Positions 25,181-39,034 of a stretch of DNA of 64,000 bases are shown here, in pieces. This DNA is from Camarhynchus parvulus (Eukaryota > Chordata > Aves > Passeriformes > Thraupidae), in NCBI RefSeq assembly GCF_901933205.1, contig NC_044600.1, forward strand, positions 8,284,501 to 8,348,500, read 5' to 3'. The notes beneath the pieces are model-generated. The model did no database searches. It had not been told where the DNA came from and saw nothing but the letters and a program-made list of their open reading frames with translations. Positions within the stretch are counted from its first letter, which is position 1; the number at the start of each line of letters is the position of its first letter. Position numbers and translations under genes: made by a program.

Positions 25181-28100
25181 TATATTCACCTCATTCAAAA
25201 ATAACACAAACTTGAGGATAATAATCACATTGCTGTGATTTCAACACTTGTCACTCCATTTGTCCATAAGAGTTTTAAAGAGACAGTGTTGTACAGATCA
25301 ATACTCTGATGTGATCCTCTGCAGCTGGTCATACAGGTGCATTTTCCTTCCCAGCATACATGATGTTTTTATTGTCTCTTTGTTATAGTCACAAGGAGTA
25401 TGCTGTCACACCAGAAAAGCTGCAGAGAAGCAGAGAAGAGACCTGTAAAAGATTTGGTCTCTCCAGTGATCACTGTTAGTTACACAGTAATCTCTGTCAG
25501 ATAAAGCAGAGCATGATGTGCTGCACAGGTCAATGTTTAGCTACTCACAGGACCAACTAAAGAAGAAAACTGCCTGAAAGGAGTGGCTCTTGCTTTTAAG
25601 TGCCAATGAAGCCTCAGAGCCTGGAGGCTCATTTTTTCCCCCACCACAGCCCTACTGCTTCAAAAATCTGTCATTCCATATTCAGACACACTAATGAGTT
25701 CTCTTGAAAAAGTAGAAAGCAGTTGAAAACAAACAGCCTTAGGATATCTTTACATAGGGAAAAGCAGTGATAACCAGCTAGAAAAACCATCAGGCTTCTC
25801 AGTAAGCCCCAGTTCCTTCACAGTTTGTTATTTGACACAGCTCTATTTCCCCACACTATTTCCTACCTTCCCTCTGCGGCAGCTTCACAGCCCCCACCCC
25901 ACTCCAGTCAGACTTTGACAGCATCCACAGTGACAGACAGGGAGCCCAAACTGTTGCTATGATGAACTCAAGTCTCTTACTGTGTATTTTGAGTGGCTCA
26001 GCTGAACACAACTTCTGAATTGAATGCAGATTCCCTTCCCCTGTGCCATGCAAAAGGGCATGCCCCAAGCCAGAGAGACCCGGAAGGGCCTCTTTCTTGT
26101 GTATGGGCCACTCAGCACAGCTGGAGTGTTTTCCAGACCAGATAACTCTTAGAAGGGAGCTAAAATGTTAACTCCCATGTGGCTAGGAACTGTCAAATGC
26201 TGGGGAACAGCTTTCTTCTTCCTAGTGGTGGATAATGACTTCTCTCTTCTTGAGATAAGTACATTTGCTGTTCTGTAATTTTGCTATTGATGTACCTCCT
26301 GGACATTTGCTCATGTAATTTGCAATGATGAAATGAAAAATTATCTAAACATGAGACAAAATGCAGGGAATCTAACAAAATTGTTTGAAAGCTTCTATGA
26401 GACAATTGCATGCCAACCTACTTCCTTCAATCAGAAGATCTGGCATTTTCCCACCATTAATTAACACAGTGCCTCTAGTATCATTCAATCAAGAATCTGG
26501 CTAACCTTTTGACAGCAGAACAGATCTGTTTCAATAGCATCCTCTGGGGCAAATAACTGCATGCCAAATCCTTAATCTGAAACTAGCCCATACCCAAAGT
26601 TAAGCTTTTGTTCACTCCCAGTTCAAATACATATGCTTCCAGACATGGCTTAGATCTACTTTGGCAAAGACAAACCTTGGCAGTGATACTGCAACTTGCA
26701 CACCACAGATTACAATGGAACTAACTGCATACAAAGCTCTCAATCAATATATTAACCAGAGGGCATATGTTGCTATGAGAAGCTCAGCATTTTACCTTTT
26801 AAAAAGATATGTACCTAACTCCTTTTGTCTCACCTGAAATCCCAGCTTGTGCCAAGAGGTTTCTCAGAGGCTGGCAGCCAAATGCTTCAGGCCTGACCTG
26901 GTACTGCTTTATCTTTCATGTCTCTGCTTACAATGAAGCAAATGTGAGAGCCAGTTGTGCAGATGTAAATGGAAATGTGACTGCTGTAGTTTGGCTGGCA
27001 GGGAATGAACTGTTCACTTGAAGGGTTAAAAGCTTGTTTAAAAAGCCAAGGGTTCTCACTTGGACTTTGTGGACTGAATCTCTAACACACTATCATCAGC
27101 AAGTCCTGCTACCAGATAAGAATCATTGCTTTTCTTTTTCTTGGCACAGTAGAAAATTACCACACAAGGTGAAAAGGAGTAGGAAATCACATGAAGCAAC
27201 TCATTCATAAAAATGCACTTTTGTGAGGCTGTGTTTATACAGGGACCCTCTTTCCTGATTAGCTCTATTGTAGTGTGCTCCGCCAGTCAGTCAAAACACA
27301 CTTCTCCATCAGTTGCCAATTGTGTTATTTCCTTCCTCTCAGTTTAAGCTGACAAAATGATTGCACCTCCATTTGTTGTTTGCTCTAACAGAAATAAAGC
27401 CACTGCAATGAGATGTTGTCTAAGGATAAATATCTCCATCTTTGAAAATAAACACTGAATGCTTATTCTCAAAAAACTCCAACTTAGTAAATGCAGAACT
27501 TGTGTGGAAGTCAGGAGTCATTAGCTAGTGACAAAGAGTTTTTTCTATTTATTAACCATTCAAGCAGGAAATGCTTCTTTTGGGAAAATGCTGTGGAATG
27601 ATTCAGCAGCTAGATGCCTCCCCCTCGGCCACTACTACCATGAACACCACTTTTTGAAAACCCTACCTAGGATCAAGAGTGCCTTAATGCACTGTTAGGA
27701 CTGACTCTGGGGGACATTTTCTGCAAAAAGGGGTTTAGCATTTTTATATTAGCAGTAAATAATTGGAGTTTATCACATGAATTCTTTTTATGACATAGAA
27801 AGAAGGAGAACACAATCACAGCTTTCAGCAAGATGCTGTGTCCATGTTGAAATGCAGCTCACAGGGGAAATGAAGCGCTCAAATGATCTTGGTTTGTTAC
27901 TGGTGGTTTTGATTTTAACCCATTAAGTCCTCAATGACTCAGAACAGACCCATGTTTGACAGGTCATGCCACTGGCACCAAGGGGAAGCTGGCCATGACT
28001 GCAGCTCCCCTGACTTTGAGAGCAGTGAAAATCCTGCACAACTGGCTGTGCCTGTCCTGTTCTTACCCAGCTGCTCCAGCAGTTTCTGCTGCAGGCTTGA

Positions 28101-29150
28101 CCATGGTGACTATTTAGAACTACTAGGAGCAGCTATCATTCCACAGGCAAGATCACTTCTGAATCAAGTCTTGCTGCCAGTCTCCTCACCTGTCTCCATC
28201 TACTGCACATGGAATGCTATGAGAGTGCACACAGAGAGCCAAATGGCTCTGGAGAGAAGGTATTAAATGAACTCTGCTGCATTCATGAACATGTTAAGAG
28301 AAGTAGAGATTAACTAGATTTTTGGTTTGGGATCTTCTATTTTTCAGGTTTGTGCTGGACCTTCTTCCACCTTCTCACAAGGCAATTAAGTAACATAGGG
28401 TTGTAGAAAAGAAACTGGTGAGATTGGTGGAATTTATGCAATAGAGTACGGCTCAGGACTCTGGTGGAGTAGAAACAATAGCACAGATTGCACATTACTG
28501 AAGCACAGATGGCAAAATCCCACAAGGTGCCTATCACAAAGTAATTACAACAGGGCTGAACACTTAACATGACTGCAATATACATGTTAAATGCCCATGG
28601 CATTGACTGTTAGCATCTCCTGATGTGAAACATTCAGTGACACTGATGGCAGGGGTTACCATTGGTGCTGTCACTAGAGTCATTGCAAGGTGGGTGCTGG
28701 AAAGTAGAAGAATTCTGTGCTAGCAGGGCTTTCACTGTGTGATGTTATCAAGCTTTCTTACTCCTACACTTGCCAACACACCTTTCCTTTCACTGCATTT
28801 CTAAATTTCACAGATTGTGTTAGATTATGCAAAGTTCTTTCCCAGCCAAAATGATTCCTGTGATCATTTTATTCCTTTCCTAAATGTGGATCATGCAGCT
28901 TGCTTTTAAGAATCAAGCATGAGTTTCCTCTGAAGTAGAAAAAAAGTGTAATAAGTTCTTACTAAATGTAAATTACATTTTCCTTCAATGTAATTCATGA
29001 AAATCTCAAATGGAGTGTGCTTTATTTAATGAACAGAGTGTATTTAGCACAAAGGACACAATTTCATCTGCACTCAAAATGTTTCTCTTGGACTCTGGGC
29101 AGAAATAAGATGCTTGAAATTACCCTCTATTTCAAGGAGATCTGCAAGGA

Positions 29151-29170
29151 ACATTTTATGACATTTTATG
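29151..29170 (+). repeat. Tandem duplication, 10-bp unit, 2 copies
   Basis: acattttatg is present twice head to tail, perfectly. Confidence 0.9.
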
Positions 29171-30235
29171 GTTTGGCTTTTTAAATTCTTTTTTCTTTCT
29201 GTCTTATAAAAAAGTAAAGAACTGGTGACAGATGAAGCCAGGTCCCTTCATCCATCTTAAAGGAACAGCTGGACTCTGCATGCAAATGAAAGCTATCATT
29301 CTTGTCAACCTGAAGCCAGGCTACCAAAAGCCTGAAGTCCACAACCCATTAATATTCCATGATCAATTTGACCACTTGTGCACAGTGAGGTACTGCACCA
29401 CAGCACAACCCCAGACACATGAATTACCACAGAGAGGATTTTATGCACTTTTTTAACAAAACTCAAAGCAATACATTATTCTCCAGAGCTAAAAAAACTT
29501 GTATTAGGTACAGATAGTGTATCAGTACAGAATTATTGTGGGCAATGAATATCGAATGAACTACATCTTAAGCACCTATAGTAACATCTGTAGGCAAAAC
29601 AATGAGTGCTCTTTTTGAGGAAAAGCCATCTCCAAGTTCAGCAGCAGCTTCCAGCCAGTGCCCACCACAAACTGCTGAAGGAAGAGCCAGTGCCATTTTG
29701 CCACCTCTTTGCTGTTTCAGCCAACCTCATGGCTCACCTGTGCCCTGAGACAGCCCAGATCAAACCCTCGCTGCAGAACAAACAACCCTGGGCAGCTGTT
29801 CAAAGAAAAGGACAGAACTACTGAAGAATGACATTAAAAATGCTTTTCACTTAAGTCTCAAAGGCAGTAGCAACCATTTAAAACTTGTATTTTTGGACAA
29901 TTTTAGATGTTGCACAGTGTGACAGCTCAAGCAGCTTTGATGTTCAGCAGGGTCCTTATGATTGCAAAGCTGCCATACCAAAAACAATTTTTAGATGGAA
30001 TTTTAACTATAGGTCTTTTAGATTAATTATGTTCACAAGTAAGAAACATGAAACTTCACTTAAGTCACCTCTTGCCAATTGATTTTGCTCTGTTGGGGAC
30101 TAATGAGAAGGTTTCACCTGCCCTATCCAGTCTATTAATTCTGATGCATTCTTTGGATTAGCACCCTGGCTTCCTAAGCTTGATGAAAAATGTTACTTTA
30201 CTTGACAAGGAAAACCTTTTCAAAAAATATTTATG

Positions 30236-30257
30236 CAATATTTATGTAGGTTCTTTG
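30236..30257 (+). repeat. Tandem duplication, 11-bp unit, 2 copies
   Basis: aatatttatgc is followed by aatatttatgt, with one mismatch at the last base. Confidence 0.85.
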
Positions 30258-31619
30258 CCTCTAATTTGCCTTCAAAAGCTGCAAAATATATTCTACCAGG
30301 TTTGTCTGTTATATTTTCAGTTTTTCCACTGAAGAAGTTTTGAATTGTATACTCACCAAGTACATTGAGCATCATTAAGAAAAATATTGGGGCGAATCAT
30401 GTCATTAATGGTTGGATGAGCAGGAAAATGAATAAAAGCAGGCATAATATAGGCACATAAGGAACTCATAGATACACTTGCTATTGTTTATCCTGCCTCA
30501 TGACCAAAGATCAAGAAAATGTAAATCTTCTGATGAAAGAAAATGCTTTAAGAAATGAAGGAGATAGTTATCCCAGGAAATTTGTCTTCTTATTTGAGGA
30601 AAAGGATTTAAAAGAATGAACAAAAAAAGTAGCATCCATAGAAATCTCTGGCGGGACGACCCATTTTCAGAGTCAGCTCTGCTGCCTTTTACCACTTACA
30701 TCAGAGTTTCTAGCAGCTGATGGGAAGCAGAATAACCCCTGGTGATCAGCCTGGGACCTGAACCTTTCAGTATCAACTACTATCAAACAATGGAAAGTGT
30801 CTCTGATGCAAGAATACAATTTCTTTTTCACAAAAATACACCAAACATGTGCAAAGCACTGCATCAGGTTTGCAGAGGGCAAGTATTCAACAGCAAATGT
30901 GATATTTTAAGACTACCATATTACTTGAAAATGTTTACTGGTCAGTGGGGATGCAAAGAATTGCAGGCAAACCTCCAAGAGGAACGTGACTAAGGGCTGC
31001 ACAGGGATCCATTCATTAAAAAGTCTGAGGATTTGCATTCCAGTGCCCACTGGGGCATCTCTGGACAGCCCCATTAACCAGCCCAGCGAGTGACACCCAG
31101 CACAGCTGAGAGGAACAAATGAACTGCCCAGTGAAACTGTTCAAAGACCTCAAGGCAATGCTAAAAGCAATGGAAAGCAGTGAAGTCAAAGCCAAAAAAA
31201 GGTCATTGGGACTTTACTTGTTTTGAATCAATGTGACCATTGTGAAGCAGGTTGTCAAAACACAGCAGACATTTTTATCAGAGGAGTATAAAATAAACTT
31301 GTCAGTGAGTGAGCCATGGATTGCACCTGTCTCACAGGTCAATTTGAGCACATATATACTGTATGAAGCAGAAACTGCAGAGAGGCCTAGCTTCCAAATC
31401 CTCTGAAATGTGAGATTAAACAGTCCCACAGGCACTTCAAATGGCTGCAGATAAGGATTTAATCCTTCAGTATATTTCCTCCATCCTTTATTAAAAGATG
31501 AAGATAATCTTTAAATCAAGAGAAAAATAGAAAAAAAATGAAAGAGCCAAAAATCATCAAGTGGAAAAAGAGGAGAGCAACCAATTCTATTTTTATTAAC
31601 AAATCCTCTCAGCCAAGGC

Positions 31620-31960
31620 TTATACACCCAAAGTTGCAGGAAGGGGAAGCTGCTCCCCCAGCCTCAGTGAAAAAGGCAGTACAAGCTCCCCATGAGGGGG
31701 CATGGGCACGGCACTAAAGGGCTGCCCCAATACCCAGATACTCCACCTGCCTCTGAACCACTTGCACACAAACACATTCCTGAGAGGGGTTTTCTATCCT
31801 CCTGTCACGGCCACCAAGCTCCAGGACAGACATCAGCACTGCTCCTGTCCCACAGCCACCGGGACAGTGTTGGTGAAGCAGCCCAAAACAGAGATCACTT
31901 TCCTCAGCTTCTACATTGCTCTGGTGCTCTCAGAGGAACAGTCCTTACCCATCTTTTAGG
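31620..31960. other. GC-richer block, open in two plus frames
   Basis: The plus frames 31692-31994 (100 codons) and 31702-31959 (85 codons) overlap in different phases. No domain, start context or splice sites support either. I take the block as non-coding. Confidence 0.4.
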
Positions 31961-34450
31961 TTTTCTGCTGCTTTTTTTCCCAGCAGACAGATAAGAGTTT
32001 TGCACCAGGAATGTAATTTCTGAGAAATTTCTCATGAAAATTGTGTCAGCTTCTTGTAAGGAACCTGCTTGACTCTTCATTCTCCTGTTCAAAGTGTCTT
32101 CTGTTTGTCATGTGTTGAAGCAATTTAAGATTTTGCTTTGACATTTTCAACAAGAGAACAAGACGATTCAGTCTGCTCTGGGTAGTAACTGCCATTACAT
32201 TTAAAATACATCATTCAATTGAAACTCAACATACTATTTTGACTGCCATTTTATATCTTCTGTGTGATTATGTAGTGTTACTGCCCCAGCTCATGGAACA
32301 ATTTTAAAGCAATAAAGACATTTAAAGAAGACTCCCTCAATTTTCCAGTCAGGTCACTCTGAAACTTCTATTTCTTTCTGAAACAGCATTCTCACACAGC
32401 ATTTGTCAGACATGCCTCCATGACAGGAGTTTTGTGAATTTTGGATTTTGTTGCAATGTAAAATAAAAGAAAAATCCGAGGATTAAAAAACCCAAAAAAT
32501 CCACAACATTCCTTCCAAAAAAACCTATACATTTCTTACCATACTTCAGTCCCTAAGGATGGGAAGGCTGGTGGATGGAGAGGCTGGCTGAGCACAAATT
32601 CAGCAGTGGCAGGGCAGGAAACAGTAAAGGCTGAATGACTTATCATGTTCTTCATACACTGAGTGTCATAACCTACCCAGGCACGTGTAATTGTTTTACC
32701 TACCACCTAGCCCCAATTGAATTTTTTTTCCCACTTTGGTGTCTGCTCTAAGGTGCATTACCCACCACATTCAGTTCTCTCTAATCAACACATACTTGCC
32801 CATCAACTCCTTCTGATGCACAGCAGCTATCAAACACCTTTTTATTTATTACAGGTAAAGAGATTGTCTAGTTCAGTAAGTGTTTTACTTCAATTCAAGG
32901 TCTGTTTTCCAGCAATGTAAGGCAGGGGCTTAAACTGAAAGACATGAGATGCATAGCTAAAGAGGATGACAGTTTTTCAGGAGGTGAACAATATCTGGAT
33001 TAATAATTACAGAACAAACTATTTTAAGAGGGCATTATGGAGATAATCTAAATACAGGATTAGAGATGGGAAATATTAGCACTTTGTCTCACAGATTTCA
33101 ATTAGTAAATAAAGAAAGTCTTTGTGTCTCAGCACACTTTTACTATGGCACTATATAAGGATCTATCACTTATATACTAACTGCATGATATCAATGTTTT
33201 TAAGAGAACCAGTCGTTTGAATACAGAAAGGAAAAGTTGGTGGTTGTTTGTTTAGTTGTTGTGTTGGGGTTTTTTAATTAGTAAAAGCATCATGGCATCG
33301 TAAAAGGGCTGGATCACAAAAGCAAAAGCACAGTGCAGCAGCCCTGTAAGACACTCTTTTAGGGCAGAATGTCTGTCCTAATCTGTAATTACTCTCAAAT
33401 TGTGTCTAAAGACTATCTTTTGTACCATGCTTTTGTTGTCTGTTGCCCACCCCGCAATGGGTCCCCATCCACGCATTACTGATATCACAACCACAGGGAA
33501 CATTCAAATGCAACTGCAGGATTGGGCTGCACTTCAGCAAATACGCCAGAGCAAGCCAGAGACCTCTCCCCGCCCTTGGTATTATTTTGCAATGATGTGC
33601 TGCCTTACCAAGGTGCTGTAAAGGGATCTAATATACTGTACTGTGCCATAAATTGGCAATTTTGCCTGAACACATTGTAGCACTATTTTTTAACTGCTGC
33701 AGAGCTGACATTTGGGGAATTCTGAGTTGTTGCTGGAATGCTGCTTTTCTTCTTCTGCATACTCCCAAGTTAGTATATCTCTTTCTACTGGCAAATAAGC
33801 ACCTTTCTGTTCTCTTAGTCTCAACTGAAGCTGCTTAAAATAGTTGAGGTATCATTAACACCATACACTGATATTAAAAGAAGCAGAAAACTGTAGCACA
33901 CTTTCATATCAAAGCAATGGACCCTTAAGCTTTTGCATCTATGAATGATGAGCAACATTACTTCAAATGACATCTTTTGTCAGAGTTGCTTGAGCTAAAG
34001 ACAGAGTGAATCCATTTGTATAAATTGTGGCTTTGCTGCTGAAAGATTGCAAAAATATATGTTGCTATCCTTAAGTCTCAAACCATTAATATCGCTAAAA
34101 TATGCCATCTTTTCCCAGGAAGAACTAGCAAGTCCTTAAAACACTATCATCAATCATGACTAATTCACTAAATACACAATTCCAACAGCAACAGAAGAAG
34201 AACACACAGTATAGGGTCTCATCTGTCACTACATCAACATCAAACACCTCTGTCTTTCAATGGAAACTGCAAGTCAAGATTTCCCAGGTCTGTGATATAG
34301 GTGGTTGGTAACTGAATTGCTGTTCCACTTGGATTAGTCCTTTGCTTTTTTTCCATTTGATAGATCCGAAGTTGCTATTTTTTCTTTGAAAAAGAAAACT
34401 AACATTAATTTCACCCCTCAAAAAATATTTGTCTGGATTCTATAGTTTAG
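31961..34450. other. Unannotated AT-rich non-coding sequence
   Basis: No gene or repeat family was recognised. A GT-rich patch lies at about 33236-33276. Confidence 0.55.
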
Positions 34451-34890
34451 TGTCATAGTTTAACCCCAGCTGGCAACTCACACCCACATTGTCACTTGCT
34501 TACTCCTCCCATGCTGGGACTGGGGAGAGGATCAGAAGAGTAAAAGTAAGGAAACTCATGGTTGAGATAAAGACAATTTCATACATTAAGCAAGAACAAG
34601 AAAATTAAACCAGAAAACAAGAAAATCAAAAGAAGGAACTCATTCCTTGGGCAGGCAGGTTCAAACCTAAACCTAAATTCACTGATTTATTATAATTACA
34701 CAGATTTTATACTGTCAGGATGTCCACAATCATTACAAGGTGGAGGCCAGGAGTCCAGTGTACTGTACAAGAAGCTGCTGCCCATGGGCGCTATCTTGTT
34801 TGACTCAGATCATTGCCTTATCAGTTGTATTCTTAAGCTGTTAGGTCATGGTTTGGAGCAATAAGCATTTCACTATGCAAGACTGAAGGT
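34451..34890 (-). mobile_element. Degenerate ERV LTR (passerine type)
   Basis: The left end, tgtcatagtttaaccccagc, followed by a tcactccccc-like block, a gggactggggagaggatcagaagagtaaaag block, a gttgagataaagacaattt block and cttgggcaggcaggtt, matches in order a solo-LTR family I know from songbird genomes. On the minus strand a TATAAAA box lies at about 34707-34713 and an AATAAA at about 34688-34693, consistent with promoter and polyadenylation signals read leftward. The left terminus (TG at 34451) is clear. The right end is uncertain because I could not find a matching target duplication for tttag. It is likely an old, partly degraded solo LTR. No gag, pol or env sequence is present. Confidence 0.75.
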
Positions 34891-37800
34891 CACACTAAGG
34901 AAAAGGAACACTAATGGGGTGAAAATGAGTATCATGAGGACAATAAATCATACTTGGAATCCTATTTAATTGATCATTTTGTAGCTGACCTTGCTTCCAC
35001 AGAAGTCAATGGCAAAGCTTCCATTTCTGTGGATATGAACAGGATTGGGTGCTTTAAAGTACAGTGTGTTTTATGAACGTTGAAGGTAGCATATTTTACC
35101 CTAGAATTTTCTTTATTACTTCTCAATACAAAACTTCACCAAGAAAACTAAATTGCTATATAAAAGCATCCCATAATACAGTACATTAACTTAACACATG
35201 ATAAATTTTCCTGCTAGTAGTATTAGGTGTTGTCACTTTTAATACACAGATATCTAACAGAGTATTTCCTCCCCCCATCTTCCTTGCCAGTATTTTCCTC
35301 TCAGATTTTACAAACATGCCTATTCTAAAACACCATCTCTCCACCTTTGGCAGTCTGATATTTCCTTTAATAATAAGTGAACTCCTCTGAGGCAACGGGA
35401 GCTTTACCTGAGAGCCCAGTTCCCAGCAGCACAACACCCACAGCTCTGTGAGGACTTAGCAAGACTATTTATGCTTACTTGGAATGGAAATGAACAACAA
35501 GGATTATTCTGCAGCCATATCTTTTAGGGTAAAGAACCTGACTTAACCTAGTCTGATGTGAGCCATGAGAGAAGCAGCAGCTCGGGATCAGGAGTCTCTG
35601 TGCTCATCTTGACACCGTGGCTGTGGTTCTTCTCTGTGACTGAGCTGAGCTGGCCAGGGCGGGCAAACTGGCTTGGAAGGAGCTTTGGCTGCATCTGAGG
35701 AAACGTGTTTATTCTCTTTTCTTTCATTCTAATCTTAACTCAAGAGATGCCTCTTTTGTACACTGATTGCTTTTAGTCACAACGAACAGGCTTTGATGAA
35801 GAGTTTTCACAGAAGCACAGGTTTCTCCCTGGTGCTCACCTCTGCTTTCTCAACATATTTGAAAAAATCTAGATCAGAACAAGCATCCACCAGGAAATGC
35901 TCAAAAATGTGTAGATTTGCACTATGGTGAGAGGAAACAGAACCACAGAGTGTGCTCCTTCCATCCTTCTAATGGCACAAGCCCTGTTCCTCCTTCCTTC
36001 CATTACCCTGTGTCTCTCAGGACAATGATTTACCAACATCACAAACTGAAATGTCTGCTTTGGGAAAGAAGCATGAGGGATCCTAGCTGGGAAAAGGAGA
36101 GGCAGTATAGTACCAGTACAAGCCACAGGCATATGGATGTGGGGATGGAGCCCTTCCTTGAGGGACTTTGTACAGGAACAGAGCCATTAGATGTGGGCTG
36201 TGACAATGTGCCCTGATGGGAACAAGCTCTCTGCCCCAAGTGAAGCAGTGCTTTACTCAGACCTTACATAGAGTCTGGTCTCATCTTAACTGATGTGTTT
36301 TGGACTGCTGAAGGGGAAGAATAGCCTTTAAAAGCAGGCAAAATCCCTCAGACTGGGGAACTTTCCAATCTGAGTCCCTCTGGTGAAGTAAATTTCATCT
36401 GGAGAGATTTCCTTCGAGAGATGATGCCACAGTCTCATGTGAGCACCCTCAGGGCAAGCAGATTTGGGCTGATTATTGTCATGCTGCTATTTATCAAGAT
36501 CCTTTATGGTTTTTGTCCCCTGACTTTCTGTGGTCTAAATGCTGGCACAGCAGCCTGTCACTGAGGAGAGTAAATTTGGCACCTGAGTTCCAAGTTCCTA
36601 AATTTTGGGAGCAATAGTTTGGCAGTAAGGTATCCAATTCTTTGTGTTCTTTTTTGCTGGTACTCTTGGTAAGCACATTTTTTAATTCATAACTTTTATT
36701 ATAAGTTTTGGAAATATTACATCTTTTCCCAAATGTCACATATGTCAGGTAATAATTCATTTGTTTTCACTTCTACATATTATTTATTCTTTTTCAAATA
36801 TGACAGTGAGAAGAAGGAGACTAGGAGACTCCAATTATATTTTCACACAGTTTGAACACTGAGAACTTCTCAAATGTACAAGATAGGAGCCCTATTAATT
36901 TTTTCAGACAAATGGTTTATGAAGGAAAATAAGTGTGTTATTGGTTGCCTGAAACTGTTTGTACACTAATATCAAATTCAGTTTCAGGTAACAAAATAAA
37001 CAAAAACAAGAGAAAAAACAAACAAACAAAAAAAATAAAACCCAACAAAAAGGAAGAGAAATATGTCCGTAAATAGAAACCCCTTGGTCTGACATTTCTA
37101 CTATACAAAACATACTTATGTATTTTTCTTCAGAAAATTAAGACAATGTCTTTGAGGGTTATTTAACTTTCTCCAAGCTAAAACAAATGTGCTGCGCAGG
37201 TTTCATTAAAAAAAGCAAAAACCAAAATATTACTTTTTTCCTCCAAAATATTATATTTAACTACTATACTGAGAAAATTGCCATACAGCATTGAGCAATG
37301 GCTTGTCTTCCCTTTCCAAGGCTTTAAACTCTGTGCAGCTGACTTTCTTCATAATCTCCCAAATGTGTCCTTTTATACCTTGCCATTAATTTGATTAATC
37401 TGCGTGTAGGATTTCAGGATATTGAATTTCCCCTGGTTTTGCATAATTTCATATGATGCTTTCGTTATTTCATTAAGCAACTAAATTGACTGCAATGGCT
37501 CTTACATTTTCAAGTTTCAGATTCAGGCACATAAAACTTCCTAATTTAAACACATTTAAAGTTCTGAGAGCTTCTTTCACCGCTGCAGAGCTAGAGCCTT
37601 AACTATTGCCTCTTTCTCTTTTAATAAACCTTTCACTCATCCACATGTACAACCTGCTTTATACCAATACTTAAGGTAAAGGGGTGACCTTCTGCTCTAC
37701 CCTGTGTTAAATCTATGGCCAGAAAAGCAGGAGTAAAGACAACTACAGAAGTGTTTTGAAAATAAAATGAAGAGAAGCACTTCCTGTTTCTGCTGAGTTC

Positions 37801-39028
37801 TGCTCCTGAGCACCATGCACAAGGTTGCTCCACAGTGGTACCTGGTCAAATGAAATTACAGCTACAAATCAGGTTTTCTCTGTGTTCTAACCCTACCCAA
37901 ACCCTAAGCTTATTCTTTGGTTGAGCCTTAGCTCTAAGACCTGCAGCCATTGGAAATGTTTGATGTTTAGCAGGAGCATAAATCAGTTCTCTGCTCTGAA
38001 AAGACCTCGCAGGGCTGGATATGCACTTCTATTAATCCCGTGAGACTGCACTTCATTCTCAGGCTCCTCAGTACACACTGCTCGCTTAGCAGGATCTCAC
38101 CCAAGGCTGAGCCCACCCCTCCAAGTCTCTATAGCATTTTTAATTAAGTGCTACTACACAACTGAAAATTAGCACACTTGCTAGCTATTCAAAAGCCAGT
38201 GAAATCAACACATCACTAACTGCTAGGGAAGACTTGCTAAAAGGTTTCCCCAGTGCCAATTATTGCTGCCTCAATGATCACTGATTCTTTGAAAAAATCA
38301 TTACATATACACAAAGTCAACAGTCTGCAAGCAGAGCAGAGTCACAGCAGCAGCTGGCAAACACCAGTTACTTTGCACTTGCATACTCACAACATTCCTC
38401 TTGCATACATGATCCACAATTAAATTCTGCTGCATGCTCTAATTTTGCTTCCTGAATGCAGACAAATCAAACAAGTATAATTTAAGATACAATTAACAGC
38501 TTTTCTGTCAAAATTTTGACCCCAAGTATGATGAACTTGAGTGGAATTGAGTGGTTTAAATGGCACTTTTGAGCTATTTTAAATGAAAATGAGTTTTTTA
38601 TGTGGGAATTTGGGGTACCTGCCTTTGGTTACAGTCCTTGAACAGAACATATTTAAACTCCGCTTCTTGAAATGAGTAATTTTGAGAACTGGACAAAATG
38701 CACACAAATTAGGTAAAGATATCACCATTTTTGAAATTATTTTCATTAATATTTAATACAAAATAAAATTTAATAATAGTGATTATTGTCATAGTAATAA
38801 TTATTATTCTTAAACTCAAACCATTTAACTGCAGCAAGAATGACCTCAAGACTTAATGCATGGTCTTTGTGGCTTTATTCTCCTCATGATTTTTTGCTTA
38901 AAAGGATGGAAAAGCAATTTGGAAAATCTACACTCTCTCTGTCCAAACAAAATAGTTTATACAAACCAGAAAATACATTAAATTAACAGCTACTTTCTCC
39001 TCTGGCAGAGTGGATAATCTCAGGTACA
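34891..39028. other. Unannotated AT-rich non-coding sequence
   Basis: No gene was recognised. It includes an A-rich tract at 36991-37050 and a short telomere-like patch (ctaaccctacccaaaccctaa) at about 37889-37909. AT content rises around 38730-38820. Confidence 0.55.
36991..37050 (+). repeat. A-rich low-complexity tract
   Basis: Interrupted A runs with AAC and AAAC spacing (for example aacaaacaaacaaaaaaaat), of simple-repeat type. Confidence 0.7.
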
Positions 39029-39034
39029 GTCACC
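39029..39034 (+). repeat. Target-site duplication, left copy
   Basis: gtcacc directly precedes the LTR. An identical copy follows it at 39428-39433. Confidence 0.9.

Larger units (their letters stand above)
25181..31619. other. Long unannotated non-coding stretch
   Basis: Unique-looking sequence without recognised genes or repeat families. The largest frames (110 codons plus at 27934-28266, 88 codons minus at 28337-28603) show no domain. It contains short tandem duplications at 29151-29170 and 30236-30257. Confidence 0.55.

Noticed and set aside
37889..37909. Telomere-like CCCTAA patch
   Set aside because: Only two or three degenerate units. Too short to call an interstitial telomeric repeat.
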